Below, in pieces: positions 45,476 through 58,496 of a stretch of DNA of 64,000 nt. The position numbers were made by a program, and so were the translations under genes. The DNA is from Pseudomonas caspiana (GTDB lineage Bacteria > Pseudomonadota > Gammaproteobacteria > Pseudomonadales > Pseudomonadaceae): contig NZ_LOHF01000009.1 in NCBI RefSeq assembly GCF_002158995.1, positions 1-64,000 on the forward strand, in the 5' to 3' direction. The notes beneath the pieces were generated by a model. It was not told the DNA's origin. It ran no database searches and worked only from the letters and a program-made list of their open reading frames with translations. Every line of letters starts with the position of its first letter. Position 1 is the first letter of the stretch.

Positions 45476-47827
45476 TTAAACCACCTGATCCGTTTTCGGG
45501 ATTGCCCGTTTGCGTTGTGCAGAGTCTGGCTCTGCGCGGCTAAGGATGATTGGAATAGATTTGGCGGCGGGCACCTTGCTACGTTCCGCGTAGTGCCAAA
45601 GCGGCACTAACGGATTACATTCCGGGTAATACGCCGCGCTGCAGCCTTCGGGAATGTCGTAGGCAATGATTTGCATTGGCCCGGCTTCTCGCGGCGTTTC
45701 CGGTTCCACAGCTGTCTTTAGCAAAACCCATTCACCTGCGGTAAAGCCGAGCCGCACGATGTCGTTACGATTCATGAAAATCACCGAACGTGTACCGCTG
45801 ACGCCCCGAAAGCGATCTTCATAGCCGTAGATCGTGGTGTTGAATTGGTCGTTGCTGCGTAGCGTCATCAGTTGCAGAACATCACGGCAATCCGATCCCC
45901 GGCTGACGTCACTGTCTTCCTCAAGGGACTGTGGAGTGATGAAGTGGGCACGCCCGCTCTCGGTTTTCCATTCACGCTGAATGGCCGGGATCGGTTTGTG
46001 AAAACCACCGGTTTGCCACATCCGGGTTTCCATATCATGGAAAATTTCCGGGTACACCGTCGCGATGGCTTTGCGAATCTCCCTGTAGTCACTGCGCCAG
46101 GCATTCCAGTCTATGTGCTCGGTTCCTGCCAGTGTCGCTTGCGCCAAGCCAGCAATGATCGAGGTTTCGGCGCGCAATTGTTCGCCGACCGGTTCGTTGG
46201 TGCCTTTCCAGCCATGAATGCAGCCGGTACTGTCTTCGGTGCTATAGCTTTGTTCGTGACCGTTCTGGCGGTCGATTTCAATTTTGCCCAGGCACGGCAG
46301 CAGCCAACTGTTTTTCGCCGTAACCAGATGGGTGCGGTTGAGCTTGGTGGCAATTTGTACGCTCAGCTGCAGATTTTTCCAGGCAGGTTCCATGCGTGAG
46401 GTATCGGGAATCGCCCGGAGAAAATTACCGCCCAGACCAATGAAACCGCGCACGCTGCCATCAAGGATGCCTTCACAGGTTTCCACGGTCGCACGCCCTT
46501 TGTTTTTCGGAACCTGAAACCTGAACAACGTCTCAATTTTATCCACAGGCACCTTGCCTGGGTCTTCAGTGATGCCGACGGTACGCTGACCTTGCACATT
46601 GGAATGACCCCGCACCGGGCAGATACCCGCACCGGGCTTGCCGATGTTGCCGCGCAGCATCAGCAGATTGACCAGCATCTGTACGGCTTCAACCCCTTTA
46701 CGGTGTTGCGTGATACCCATGCCGTAAACAATTATTGCCCGCTCGCTGGCGGCGTAGACTGTCGCCGCCGCCTCCATGGCTCCACGACTGAGCCCTGAGC
46801 GTTCCGTCAGGGTGTCCCATTCGCAATGACGTACCGCATTAACAAAGTCGGCGAAGCCTTCGGTATGTTGGCCGATGAACGCTTGGTCGATCACTGGCGG
46901 CTCGCCCTTGATCAGTGCGGTCTTGTCGATTTCCAGCAATGCCTTGGCTATGCCCATGACGGCTGCAATGTCACCGCCTATCGCTACCTGATGGTATTGG
47001 GTGCTGATGACTGTCGAATCCGGACCCAGCATCTGGAGTGGTGATTGAGGATTGACGAAGCGTTCCAGTCCTCTTTCCCGGATGGGATTGAACGTGATGA
47101 TTGGCACATTTCGACTGCGTGCTTCTTGCAGATCATGGAGCATGCGCGGGCTGTTGCTGCCTACATTCTGCCCAAAGAAAAAGATGCAATCGGTCTGCTT
47201 GAAGTCCTCAAGCGTAACGGTGCCTACGGGGACGCCAATGCTTTCCTGCAAGCCCACCGATGTGCTTTCGTGGCACATGTTGGAGCTGTCTGGCAGGTTG
47301 TTTGTCCCGTAAGCTCTGGCGAAGATCTGGTAGATGAAGGAGGTCTCAAGGGAGGCACGCCCTGAGGCATAAAACGCGACGCTGTCCGGGTCCAGTTGTT
47401 TTAGCTGAGCGCCTATCTCGCGGTAAGCCTGCTCCCAGGTGGTTTCACGGTAACGGTCAGTTTCGGGGTCATAGCGCATCGGGTGGGTCAGGCGGCCATG
47501 CTGCTCGAGGTCGTAGTCGGGCAGTTGCAGCAGCTCTGTGACTGAGTGGCGGGCAAAGAAATCAGGGCCGGTTTTCAGCGAGGTTAATTCCCAGGCTGTG
47601 GCTTTCGCTCCGTTTTCGCAGAACTCAAACGCGTGGGGTTTGCCGGGTTTGGCCCACGCACAGCTGACACAGGCAAAGCCGCCTTGCTTGTTTTGCCGGG
47701 TCAGTGCCCCCGCCGCCTTGAGCAGTGTCTGTTCACGCCAGAGAATACGCATGACCGATATGGCAGAGCCCCAACCTCCTGCTGCCATTTTGTAGGGTTT
47801 ATAGCGTGTCCGGGGATGGATGAGCAT
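45476..47827 (-). CDS. FdhF/YdeP-family molybdopterin oxidoreductase
   Basis: A 783-residue member of the bis-MGD molybdoenzyme superfamily, related to E. coli YdeP (acid resistance) and to formate dehydrogenase H. It shows the N-terminal iron-sulfur region GGFACVSCAWAKPGKPHAFE followed by FCENGAKA, the SNMCHESTSVGLQ segment near the active site, MLVNLLMLRGNIGKPGAGIC and PVRGHSNVQGQRT, and a C-terminal molydopterin-binding domain with TLRSNDQFNTTIYG. There is no Tat signal, so it is cytoplasmic. The true substrate is unknown. ATG at 47827 is preceded by AGAGG at 9 bp. Confidence 0.88.
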   Translation of the reverse strand: MLIHPRTRYKPYKMAAGGWGSAISVMRILWREQTLLKAAGALTRQNKQGGFACVSCAWAKPGKPHAFEFCENGAKATAWELTSLKTGPDFFARHSVTELLQLPDYDLEQHGRLTHPMRYDPETDRYRETTWEQAYREIGAQLKQLDPDSVAFYASGRASLETSFIYQIFARAYGTNNLPDSSNMCHESTSVGLQESIGVPVGTVTLEDFKQTDCIFFFGQNVGSNSPRMLHDLQEARSRNVPIITFNPIRERGLERFVNPQSPLQMLGPDSTVISTQYHQVAIGGDIAAVMGIAKALLEIDKTALIKGEPPVIDQAFIGQHTEGFADFVNAVRHCEWDTLTERSGLSRGAMEAAATVYAASERAIIVYGMGITQHRKGVEAVQMLVNLLMLRGNIGKPGAGICPVRGHSNVQGQRTVGITEDPGKVPVDKIETLFRFQVPKNKGRATVETCEGILDGSVRGFIGLGGNFLRAIPDTSRMEPAWKNLQLSVQIATKLNRTHLVTAKNSWLLPCLGKIEIDRQNGHEQSYSTEDSTGCIHGWKGTNEPVGEQLRAETSIIAGLAQATLAGTEHIDWNAWRSDYREIRKAIATVYPEIFHDMETRMWQTGGFHKPIPAIQREWKTESGRAHFITPQSLEEDSDVSRGSDCRDVLQLMTLRSNDQFNTTIYGYEDRFRGVSGTRSVIFMNRNDIVRLGFTAGEWVLLKTAVEPETPREAGPMQIIAYDIPEGCSAAYYPECNPLVPLWHYAERSKVPAAKSIPIILSRAEPDSAQRKRAIPKTDQVV

Positions 47828-48024
47828 CAGGGTATTCCTCTTGCCGAACAGCCGCGCTGAACGTCTTATGCAACTCTGACGTGGGGGCCTATGGAAGGTT
47901 CGCTGCGCTTTCCCCAGTGGTTGTCATGGGATTGACAGGCGAAAACCGAACTTGTCCGCCGTATATGAATCAGTTCCTATTGCCTGATAAAGAGAGCCCT
48001 GATCATCAAGGAGTGCCCCGCGTT

Positions 48025-50190
48025 TTGTTGAATTTCAAGTCCATCGTCCTGCTTTGCACGCTGCTATTTGCTGGCAGCTTCAACTTGCAGGCTGCCGAGC
48101 AAGCGGCTGCCGCTCCCGCCGCCGATGCAGCGCCGGACACCGCCGAGGCGCCCGCTGCACCGGAAATCCTCGTGCAGGGCGGTTTACTTGGGGTGATCAG
48201 TTCCAGTATTGATGACGTGCAGGAAGCCCTGTCACTGGATGGCCGCCTGCTCGACAGCTGGCGCTTACGTGCTGATCGGGCAGCCGATGAGCTGGACAAG
48301 CTGGTCAACAAACCAACCTCGCGTTCCAAGTGGGGCGTTGTCGGCGACTTCCTGATGCTGTCGGTCGTGTGGATCGGCGCATTTGCCGCGTTGACTACCC
48401 TTGGCAGTTTCGTTGCCATGCGTCTCAGCCGCCGCCCGTTTTTTAAGGTCCGTGAGCGCAGTCAGGCGCTGCTTGGTTATGTATTGCCGTACACCTTGCC
48501 TGCGTTGATCAGCCTGCCACTGACGCTATACGCCAGTCACTTCCTGACGGCCTCGGTGGGGCGCGCGCTGGCGCTGTGTCTGGCGTATTCGACCAGTAGC
48601 GGTATCGTCTCCACGTCAGTGTTGTTGTGCGTGATCGTCATGTTCAACTACGGGCATAAGCGCGCTGCGGTACGAATGATTCGCCGCTTCAGCCCCAAGC
48701 CGCTGTTCGTCATCGGTTTCATGGCGGCCCTCAGTGACGCTTTGACCAGCCCGCAGATCGCTCGCCAGATTGGCAACAACGTCACCACCAGCGTTGCGGT
48801 GTTTACCGGGTTGTTTGCGTCAGTCGTGTTCTGCATGTTGGTGATCAAGGTGCGTCGTCCCATCGCGCACCTGATACGCAATCGCTCGCTGAGCAGTCGT
48901 CTGGCCCGACCGGCGCTACAAGAATCCCTGAAGGTGTTCTCAAACCTGTGGTACTTGCCGATTCTGCTGATGATTCTGGTGTCTGCGGTTAACCTGATCG
49001 GTGCAGGCGAAGACAGTCAGAAGGCGCTGCGTTGCGCTTTGTTCACGACTGTATTGCTGATTGCCACGGTGTTCTTGAGTACGGTTTTCCAGCATCTGTT
49101 CAAGCCCACCACCGTTGAAGGGCGTGGTGGGCATATCTACAAAGCACGGTTGCTGAATCTGGCGCACGGGGTGGCGCGGATTGTTCTGGCAGTGGCGTTT
49201 ATTGAAATCCTGGGCCAGATCTGGGGTTTTTCGCTCTTTGAATTTGCTCAAAGCAACAGTCTGGGCCGAGCCATCGGGGAATCGCTGAGCAGCATTGGCC
49301 TGATCTTCATGGTCACCTGGATGCTGTGGGTGGTGCTCGACACTGCTATTCAGGAAGCATTGAAAGCGCCGCTCAATCATCGCTCGTCTCGTCAGCCGAG
49401 TACGCGGATCAAGACCATTCTGCCGCTGCTGCGTAACGCGATAAAAATTATTCTGGTGGTGATCTGCGCTATCACCACCATGGCCAACCTTGGCATTAAC
49501 GTCGCGCCACTGCTGGCGGGTGCGGGTGTGGTCGGTCTGGCAATTGGTTTTGGCTCCCAGCAACTGGTGCAGGACGTCATTACCGGTCTGTTCATCATTA
49601 TCGAAGACACGTTTTCCATTGGCGATTGGGTGGTGCTCAGCACTGGCCACTCGGGCACGGTTGAAAGCCTGACCATCCGTACTGTGCGTCTGCGTGACGG
49701 TAAGGGCTTTGTGCATTCGGTGCCGTTCGGCCAGATCAAGGCAGTGACCAACCAGTCCCGGCAATTTGCTTACGCGTTCTTCTCGGTGCAGTTCACCTAT
49801 GATTCCGACATCGACAGCGCGCTGTCTTTGATTCGTGAAGTTGGCCAGTCGATCACGGAAGACATCCTGCTCAAAAGCAATCTGCAAGGGCCATTGGAAG
49901 TGTTCGGCGTAGACCGGATGGACCTTAACGGCGTAGTGCTCACCGCTCAGTTCCGGACCTCATCCGGCGGGCAATACAGCGTGGGTCGTGCGTTCAACGA
50001 GCGATTGAAAAAACTTGTGGATAAATCCGATGACGTTCGCTTTGCGCAAACTTATCCACAAACGGTCATCAGCCCGAATGCCGGGCAAGTGCAGCCGCTT
50101 TCTATCGACAGAGATGCGCAACCGGCATCGGGCAAAGGCAATGTGGTGAACGTCGATGGCTCGGAGAGTCCGCCGGTTAAACCTGTCTAA
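48025..50190 (+). CDS. Large mechanosensitive channel protein of the MscS family
   Basis: A membrane protein of about 721 residues with a signal peptide (LNFKSIVLLCTLLFAGSFNLQAAE), an Ala/Pro-rich periplasmic stretch, about ten hydrophobic helices and a C-terminal MscS core. The pore helix and beta domain are clear: LAGAGVVGLAIGFGSQQLVQ and IEDTFSIGDWVVL. The layout is like E. coli YbiO. It should open under hypo-osmotic shock. The start is uncertain: TTG at 48025 or 48028 gives the signal peptide directly and lies 11-14 bp after AAGGAG; GTG at 48013 and upstream frames to 47881 are also open. Confidence 0.85.
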   Translation: MLNFKSIVLLCTLLFAGSFNLQAAEQAAAAPAADAAPDTAEAPAAPEILVQGGLLGVISSSIDDVQEALSLDGRLLDSWRLRADRAADELDKLVNKPTSRSKWGVVGDFLMLSVVWIGAFAALTTLGSFVAMRLSRRPFFKVRERSQALLGYVLPYTLPALISLPLTLYASHFLTASVGRALALCLAYSTSSGIVSTSVLLCVIVMFNYGHKRAAVRMIRRFSPKPLFVIGFMAALSDALTSPQIARQIGNNVTTSVAVFTGLFASVVFCMLVIKVRRPIAHLIRNRSLSSRLARPALQESLKVFSNLWYLPILLMILVSAVNLIGAGEDSQKALRCALFTTVLLIATVFLSTVFQHLFKPTTVEGRGGHIYKARLLNLAHGVARIVLAVAFIEILGQIWGFSLFEFAQSNSLGRAIGESLSSIGLIFMVTWMLWVVLDTAIQEALKAPLNHRSSRQPSTRIKTILPLLRNAIKIILVVICAITTMANLGINVAPLLAGAGVVGLAIGFGSQQLVQDVITGLFIIIEDTFSIGDWVVLSTGHSGTVESLTIRTVRLRDGKGFVHSVPFGQIKAVTNQSRQFAYAFFSVQFTYDSDIDSALSLIREVGQSITEDILLKSNLQGPLEVFGVDRMDLNGVVLTAQFRTSSGGQYSVGRAFNERLKKLVDKSDDVRFAQTYPQTVISPNAGQVQPLSIDRDAQPASGKGNVVNVDGSESPPVKPV

Positions 50191-50200
50191 CCTCTTCCTT

Positions 50201-50227
50201 GTGGGAGCAGAGCTTGCTCGCGATTGG
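50201..50227 (+). repeat. Single REP element (GTGGGAGC type)
   Basis: GTGGGAGCAGAGCTTGCTCG followed by CGATTGG, the standard palindromic REP of fluorescent pseudomonads, 10 bp after the channel-gene stop. Confidence 0.85.
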
Positions 50228-50293
50228 GGCACCGGAGAAGCTGCCTGATGAGTCAACCTTCATCGCCGGCAAGCTCACTGAATTAAATACATT

Positions 50294-50384
50294 CTGTAGG
50301 AGCTCACGAGCACCGCGAGGCAGCGATGGCGGTCTGTCTGATATACCGCTATCGCGGCCTCGCGGTGCTCGTACGCTCCTACAG
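50294..50384. repeat. REPIN (CTGTAGGAGC type)
   Basis: Two inverted arms: CTGTAGGAGCTCACGAGCAC... at 50294 and ...GTGCTCGTACGCTCCTACAG ending at 50384, with inner palindromes CCGCGAGG and CCTCGCGG. The 271-bp gap between the channel gene and lhr contains only this, the single REP and a CAGCTCCCACA fragment at 50432-50442; no gene is seen. Confidence 0.85.
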
Positions 50385-50461
50385 GTCCACCGTTGGGCGG
50401 GAGACAGCGCGGTGTCAGGGGACGTTTTGGCAGCTCCCACAGCAGTTGGTGCTTTTTTCGT

Positions 50462-54784
<4,323 letters not shown>

Positions 54785-54894
54785 GGGCAAATTAATGAGG
54801 GTGGCAAGGGGAAGATGCAAGCCCCTTTGATCGGTGGCATTCCGACGTGCCCTCGATAAGGCTAGCTTATTAGGCTGGTACACCGCGTTATCGT

Positions 54895-55025
54895 TTATCG
54901 CGAGCAAGCTCGGCTCCCACAGGATCACTGATGGCGTGGGACCGGCTTTAGCCGGGAAGGGGCCGGGACAGACGCTGGATATTCATCGGTAGAAATACCG
55001 CTTTCCCGGCTAAAGCCGGTCCCAC
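54895..55025. repeat. REP and REPIN block upstream of lhr
   Basis: A single inverted REP (TATCGCGAGCAAGCTCGGCT..., 54895-54924) is followed by a REPIN of a different type: GTGGGACCGGCTTTAGCCGG at 54935-54957 and its inverse complement at 55003-55025. The rest of the 415-bp gap between lhr and the next gene (54785-54894 and 55026-55199) shows no gene; the divergent promoters should lie there. Confidence 0.85.
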
Positions 55026-55199
55026 GTCATTTCGGACACACACTCGCCCTATAGGGTTAGGTGTTAATCCTATTCCTGCATGCAGAGCAGAAAAATCCCA
55101 CAGCCCTCAACGGTTGGGGGTTGCGCGGCAACGTGATATGTTTGCAGGCGTTTTACACATAATATTCCAACCGAATTTGATACCGAGCCTGCTGACTCT

Positions 55200-56084
55200 A
55201 TGCGAATGCGCCTTATGCTGTTGGGCGGCGGGAATGCCCTCGGGCAGGCGCTGATTCGTCTGGGTGCAGAGGAAGACATTGGCTTCCTGGCACCGCGTCC
55301 ACCGCAAGACGGCTGGGATGCAGCGAGTCTGACGCAACTGCTTGATGACACCCGCCCCGATGCCTTGATCAACCTTGCCTACTATTTCGACTGGTTTCAG
55401 GCGGAATCCGTAAGCGACGCGCGTCTGTCCAGTCAGGAACGCTCTGTTGAGCGCCTTGCCGAGCTGTGCCAGCACCACAACATTGTTCTACTGCAGCCTT
55501 CCAGCTATCGGGTCTTCGATGGTTCGCGGGCGACTGCCTACAGTGAAAAAGACGAGCCGGTCCCGTTGGGTTCACGTGGCCAGGCGCTGTTGCGTATCGA
55601 GCAAAGTGTGCGTGCTACTTGCCCGCAACACCTGCTGCTACGGTTTGGCTGGCTGCTCGATGACAGTGCCGAGGGTGTGTTGGGGCGTTTCCTGAAGCGT
55701 GCCGAATCATCTCAAGAGCTGTTAATGGCCGATGACCGACGTGGCAATCCGACGCCTGTCGACGACGCGGCTCGGGTAATGATTGCCGTACTCAAGCAAC
55801 TCGATTGCGAAGCGCCGCTGTGGGGCACTTACCACTACGCCGGTCATGAGGCGACCACGCCGCTGGCGCTTGGGCAGGCGATTCTCACAGAAGCCCGTTT
55901 GTTGCATCCGCTGGCTATTGAATCACCGACTGCACAGGCCCATGCGGCACGTCCCGACGCAGCTGACGAGCCGCAACATGGCGTGCTGGCCTGCAAGAAA
56001 ATTCTCCATACCTTCGGCGTCAAACCTCGCGCATGGCGCGCCGGGTTGCCGAGCCTTCTGGATCGTTATTACCGTCATGTCTGA
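55200..56084 (+). CDS. RmlD-like NAD(P)-binding sugar-nucleotide protein, degenerate active site
   Basis: A 294-residue extended-SDR protein similar to dTDP-4-dehydrorhamnose reductase (RmlD). It starts MRMRLMLLGGGNALGQALIR with a Rossmann glycine motif, and contains RPDALINLAYYFD and LLRFGWLLDD. Where RmlD has the catalytic YxxxK (YGRSK), this protein reads LGSRGQALLRIEQ, so the catalytic Tyr and Lys seem to be lost; it may bind but not reduce a nucleotide sugar. It overlaps the following epimerase gene by 8 bp. The pair matches PA4069-PA4068 next to oprG in P. aeruginosa. The start codon is ATG at 55200 with no strong ribosome site. Confidence 0.8.
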   Translation: MRMRLMLLGGGNALGQALIRLGAEEDIGFLAPRPPQDGWDAASLTQLLDDTRPDALINLAYYFDWFQAESVSDARLSSQERSVERLAELCQHHNIVLLQPSSYRVFDGSRATAYSEKDEPVPLGSRGQALLRIEQSVRATCPQHLLLRFGWLLDDSAEGVLGRFLKRAESSQELLMADDRRGNPTPVDDAARVMIAVLKQLDCEAPLWGTYHYAGHEATTPLALGQAILTEARLLHPLAIESPTAQAHAARPDAADEPQHGVLACKKILHTFGVKPRAWRAGLPSLLDRYYRHV

Positions 56085-57006
56085 TCTTCCTGTCTTGATT
56101 ACCGGCGGCGCCGGTTTCATTGGCTCTAATCTAGCCGATGCACTCCTGGCCCAAGGGCATGCAGTGCGTATCCTCGATGACCTCTCCACTGGCAAGCGCA
56201 GCAACCTGCCGCTTGATAACCCGCGTATGGAGCTGATCGAAGGCGATGTTGCCGATGCCGATCTGGTCAAGCGTGCTGCATTGGGCTGCAAAGCGGTTGT
56301 GCATCTGGCGGCTGTTGCCTCGGTGCAGGCTTCGGTGGATGACCCTGTGCGTACTCACCAGAGCAACTTCATCGGCACGCTGAACGTGTGTGAGGCCATG
56401 CGTGAAGCAGGCATCAAGCGCGTAGTCTTTGCCTCCAGTGCTGCGATCTACGGGAATAATGGCGAAGGCGAAGCCATCAGCGAAGACACACCTAAAGCGC
56501 CGTTGACGCCTTATGCCTCGGACAAGCTGTCCAGCGAGCACTACCTTGATTTCTACGGCCGCCAGCATGGTCTGGAGCCCGTGATCTTTCGTTTCTTCAA
56601 CATCTTCGGCCCACGCCAGGATCCTTCCTCGCCTTACTCGGGTGTGATCAGCATTTTTGCCGAGCGCGCAGTAAAAGGCCTGCCGATCGCCGTGTTTGGC
56701 GACGGTGAGCAAACACGGGATTTCTTCTATGTGGGCGATGTGGTCAAGTTGCTGACCCAAGCGCTGGATCTGCCGCACGTCGAGTCGGGCGCGATCAATG
56801 TGGGTCTGAACAAGACCACCTCGTTGAACCAGTTGTTGGCAGCGTTGGCAGCCGTGGTAGGCAAGCAGCCGCAAGTGACCTATCAAACGGCTCGCTCCGG
56901 CGACATCCGTCACTCGAGAGCGAACAATCAGCGCCTGCTGGAGCGGTTTACGCTGGGTGAGCCAACGCCGCTGAATGTCGGGCTGGCGAAATTGCTTGGT
57001 CGTTGA
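56077..57006 (+). CDS. NAD-dependent epimerase/dehydratase (GalE-like)
   Basis: A 309-residue extended SDR with an intact active site: ITGGAGFIGSNLADALLAQG for NAD, DDLSTGKRSNLP, VFASSAAIYGNNG for the catalytic Ser, and YASDK as YxxxK. It is similar to UDP-glucose 4-epimerases or WbpP-like enzymes; the nucleotide-sugar substrate is not known. ATG at 56077 overlaps the RmlD-like gene by 8 bp, so the two proteins may work together, the first perhaps as a partner subunit. A strong terminator follows. Confidence 0.88.
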   Translation: MSDLPVLITGGAGFIGSNLADALLAQGHAVRILDDLSTGKRSNLPLDNPRMELIEGDVADADLVKRAALGCKAVVHLAAVASVQASVDDPVRTHQSNFIGTLNVCEAMREAGIKRVVFASSAAIYGNNGEGEAISEDTPKAPLTPYASDKLSSEHYLDFYGRQHGLEPVIFRFFNIFGPRQDPSSPYSGVISIFAERAVKGLPIAVFGDGEQTRDFFYVGDVVKLLTQALDLPHVESGAINVGLNKTTSLNQLLAALAAVVGKQPQVTYQTARSGDIRHSRANNQRLLERFTLGEPTPLNVGLAKLLGR

Positions 57007-57019
57007 GAGCTGGTCGAGA

Positions 57020-57058
57020 CCCACAAAAAAAGCACCTCTGAGGTGCTTTTTTTGTGGG
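57020..57058. terminator. Strong bidirectional terminator after the epimerase gene
   Basis: A perfect 18-bp stem (CCCACAAAAAAAGCACCT with its complement, 57020-57037 and 57041-57058) with a CTG loop; seven A and seven T flank the GC core on the two sides. It can end both the epimerase gene (+) and the OmpW gene (-). Confidence 0.93.
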
Positions 57059-57078
57059 CGGTTACTGCAAACCGTTGA

Positions 57079-57154
57079 CCTGTAGGAGCTGCCGAAGGCT
57101 GCGATCGCGGTGCGCCAGAACAAATGCATCGCAGCCTTCGGCAGCTCCTACAGG
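57079..57154. repeat. REPIN (CTGTAGGAGCTGCCGAAGG type)
   Basis: Two perfect 27-bp inverted arms, beginning CCTGTAGGAGCTGCCGAAGG at 57079-57105 and mirrored at 57128-57154, with a 22-nt spacer. Confidence 0.92.
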
Positions 57155-57172
57155 TCCAGTGTGCGCCGCGTC

Positions 57173-57859
57173 TTAAAACTTATAACCCACACCCACCATG
57201 TAAACCCATGGATCAATGTCCACGCTCACTTTGGTCTTGCCAACACTCAGTGCTGAAGGGCCGTCGACAGTCGCTTCGGTGTCGATGTCCACATACCAGA
57301 CCGAGGCGTTAACCAGAATGTTGTCGGTCAGCATGTAGTCCATACCGACTTGTGCAGCCAGGCCGACGGAGTCTTTCATCTTCAGGTTGCTGAAGCCCTG
57401 GCTTTTGCGATTACCTGTCAGGTCGGTGTCAAAGAACGTGGTGTAGTTGATGCCGACACCCGCGTACGGCTGAAACTTCGACGACGCTTCCATCGGGTAG
57501 TACTGCAGCGACAGGGTCGGTGGCAGTTGTTTCACGTCCGCCAGCTTGCCATCCAGGCCCGGGCCGAGGCCTTTGACCGAAACGGTGTGGCTGAAAGGGG
57601 TAGCTGCCAGCAATTCGATACCTACGTGCGGGGTGATCATGTAGCCGAACGTCAGGCCAAGCTGGTTCTCGCCATCAACGGTCGCCTTGGTGCCGGAGAC
57701 TTTAGTGCCGTCGAGTTTGATCTCGCCGCTGTCTTCATTCGGCTCAACGTGCGCGACACCGGCGCGAACGATGAAATCGCCAGCCTCATAAGCCTGAGCG
57801 GCGAAAGGGGCGCTGAGCGCCAGCGCAAAGAGGGAAGCGCTGAGCAGGGTCTTGTTCAT
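57173..57859 (-). CDS. oprG: Outer-membrane protein of the OmpW/OprG family
   Basis: An eight-stranded beta-barrel of 228 residues that lets small hydrophobic molecules enter. It has a signal peptide (MNKTLLSASLFALALSAPFA, cut after AQA), conserved FIVRAGVAHVEP, GITFGYM-like LGLTFGYMITPHVGIELLAA, LQYYP, and a C-terminal strand ending in VGYKF for BAM recognition. ATG at 57859 is preceded by GGAG at 5 bp. The PA4067 (oprG) equivalent is Anr-controlled in P. aeruginosa, and an Anr-like box is visible here. It is 104 bp downstream of the DUF3299 gene on the same strand. Confidence 0.93.
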   Translation of the reverse strand: MNKTLLSASLFALALSAPFAAQAYEAGDFIVRAGVAHVEPNEDSGEIKLDGTKVSGTKATVDGENQLGLTFGYMITPHVGIELLAATPFSHTVSVKGLGPGLDGKLADVKQLPPTLSLQYYPMEASSKFQPYAGVGINYTTFFDTDLTGNRKSQGFSNLKMKDSVGLAAQVGMDYMLTDNILVNASVWYVDIDTEATVDGPSALSVGKTKVSVDIDPWVYMVGVGYKF

Positions 57860-57896
57860 GAGGGCTCCAAAAGGCGATTCAAGTTGTCTGTCGCCA

Positions 57897-57937
57897 ATGG
57901 TACGGAGCGTCTGAACCAAGGCTTTGACACAGCTCAA
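57897..57937 (-). promoter_or_regulatory. Anr-like box and promoter of oprG
   Basis: TTGAGCTGTGTCAA (- strand, 57937-57924) keeps the TTGA-N6-TCAA core of the Anr/FNR site. TACCAT (57902-57897) is a plausible -10. The implied start near 57890 puts the box centre at about -41, the class II activator position. oprG of P. aeruginosa is known to be induced by low oxygen through Anr. Confidence 0.65.
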
Positions 57938-57963
57938 TGAAATCGCAATGAAGCCCGCAAAAC

Positions 57964-58485
57964 TTAATTCTCGGGCAACTCGTAAACCAGGATCTTGTCA
58001 GCCTCCATGCTGTAACCCGCGTCGGCCAACTCACTGGTCGAGGCTTTGACCTGCATCGGCCCCTCAATCCAGTACGGCTGATACAGCTCTTCAACCTTCA
58101 CGCCCAGCTCGCTGGTGACATGCACGATCTGGTTCGAAGGCGGTGGCGGCACGTGGATGCATGCGCCGAAATACGGCACCAGCAAGAACTCGATTACCCG
58201 GCCTTCTTCGCTGACTTCCAGCGGCACGATGTAACCCGGCAAGCGCACGTTCTGACCGTCCAATGCTTTGACCACTGGCGCGTGGGGCGATTGTTGATGG
58301 GCGGCGGGCGCCGACTCTACTGACAGCGCGTCGGACAGCTTTGACAGGTCATGAATGGGCGCCGTGATCGGCGCGATTTTTGGCGCATCCGGCGGGATCA
58401 TTTCTTCCCAGGTCAGCACCTTCGGTTCGACCGCCCACAATGGTGAACTGACCGAAAACAGCAAAAGCAACAACAGGCGCCGCAT
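57964..58485 (-). CDS. DUF3299 periplasmic protein
   Basis: A 173-residue secreted protein of unknown function. It has a clear signal peptide (MRRLLLLLLFSVSSPLWA) and the family core LPGYIVPLEVSEEGRVIEFL followed by VPYFGACIHVPPPPSNQIVH, whose Cys and His could bind metal. I chose ATG at 58485 with GAGGA 8-9 bp upstream; ATG at 58500 overlaps the permease stop (ATGA) and is equally in frame. It is the last gene of the DUF2796-ABC group (PA4063-PA4066 order), probably a zinc-starvation system. Confidence 0.85.
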   Translation of the reverse strand: MRRLLLLLLFSVSSPLWAVEPKVLTWEEMIPPDAPKIAPITAPIHDLSKLSDALSVESAPAAHQQSPHAPVVKALDGQNVRLPGYIVPLEVSEEGRVIEFLLVPYFGACIHVPPPPSNQIVHVTSELGVKVEELYQPYWIEGPMQVKASTSELADAGYSMEADKILVYELPEN

Positions 58486-58496
58486 GTTCAAGGTCC

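Noticed and set aside
54785..54928. N-terminal extension of Lhr
   Set aside because: The extra codons (MILWEPSLLAIN...) are the translation of a REP and are unlike Lhr N-termini.
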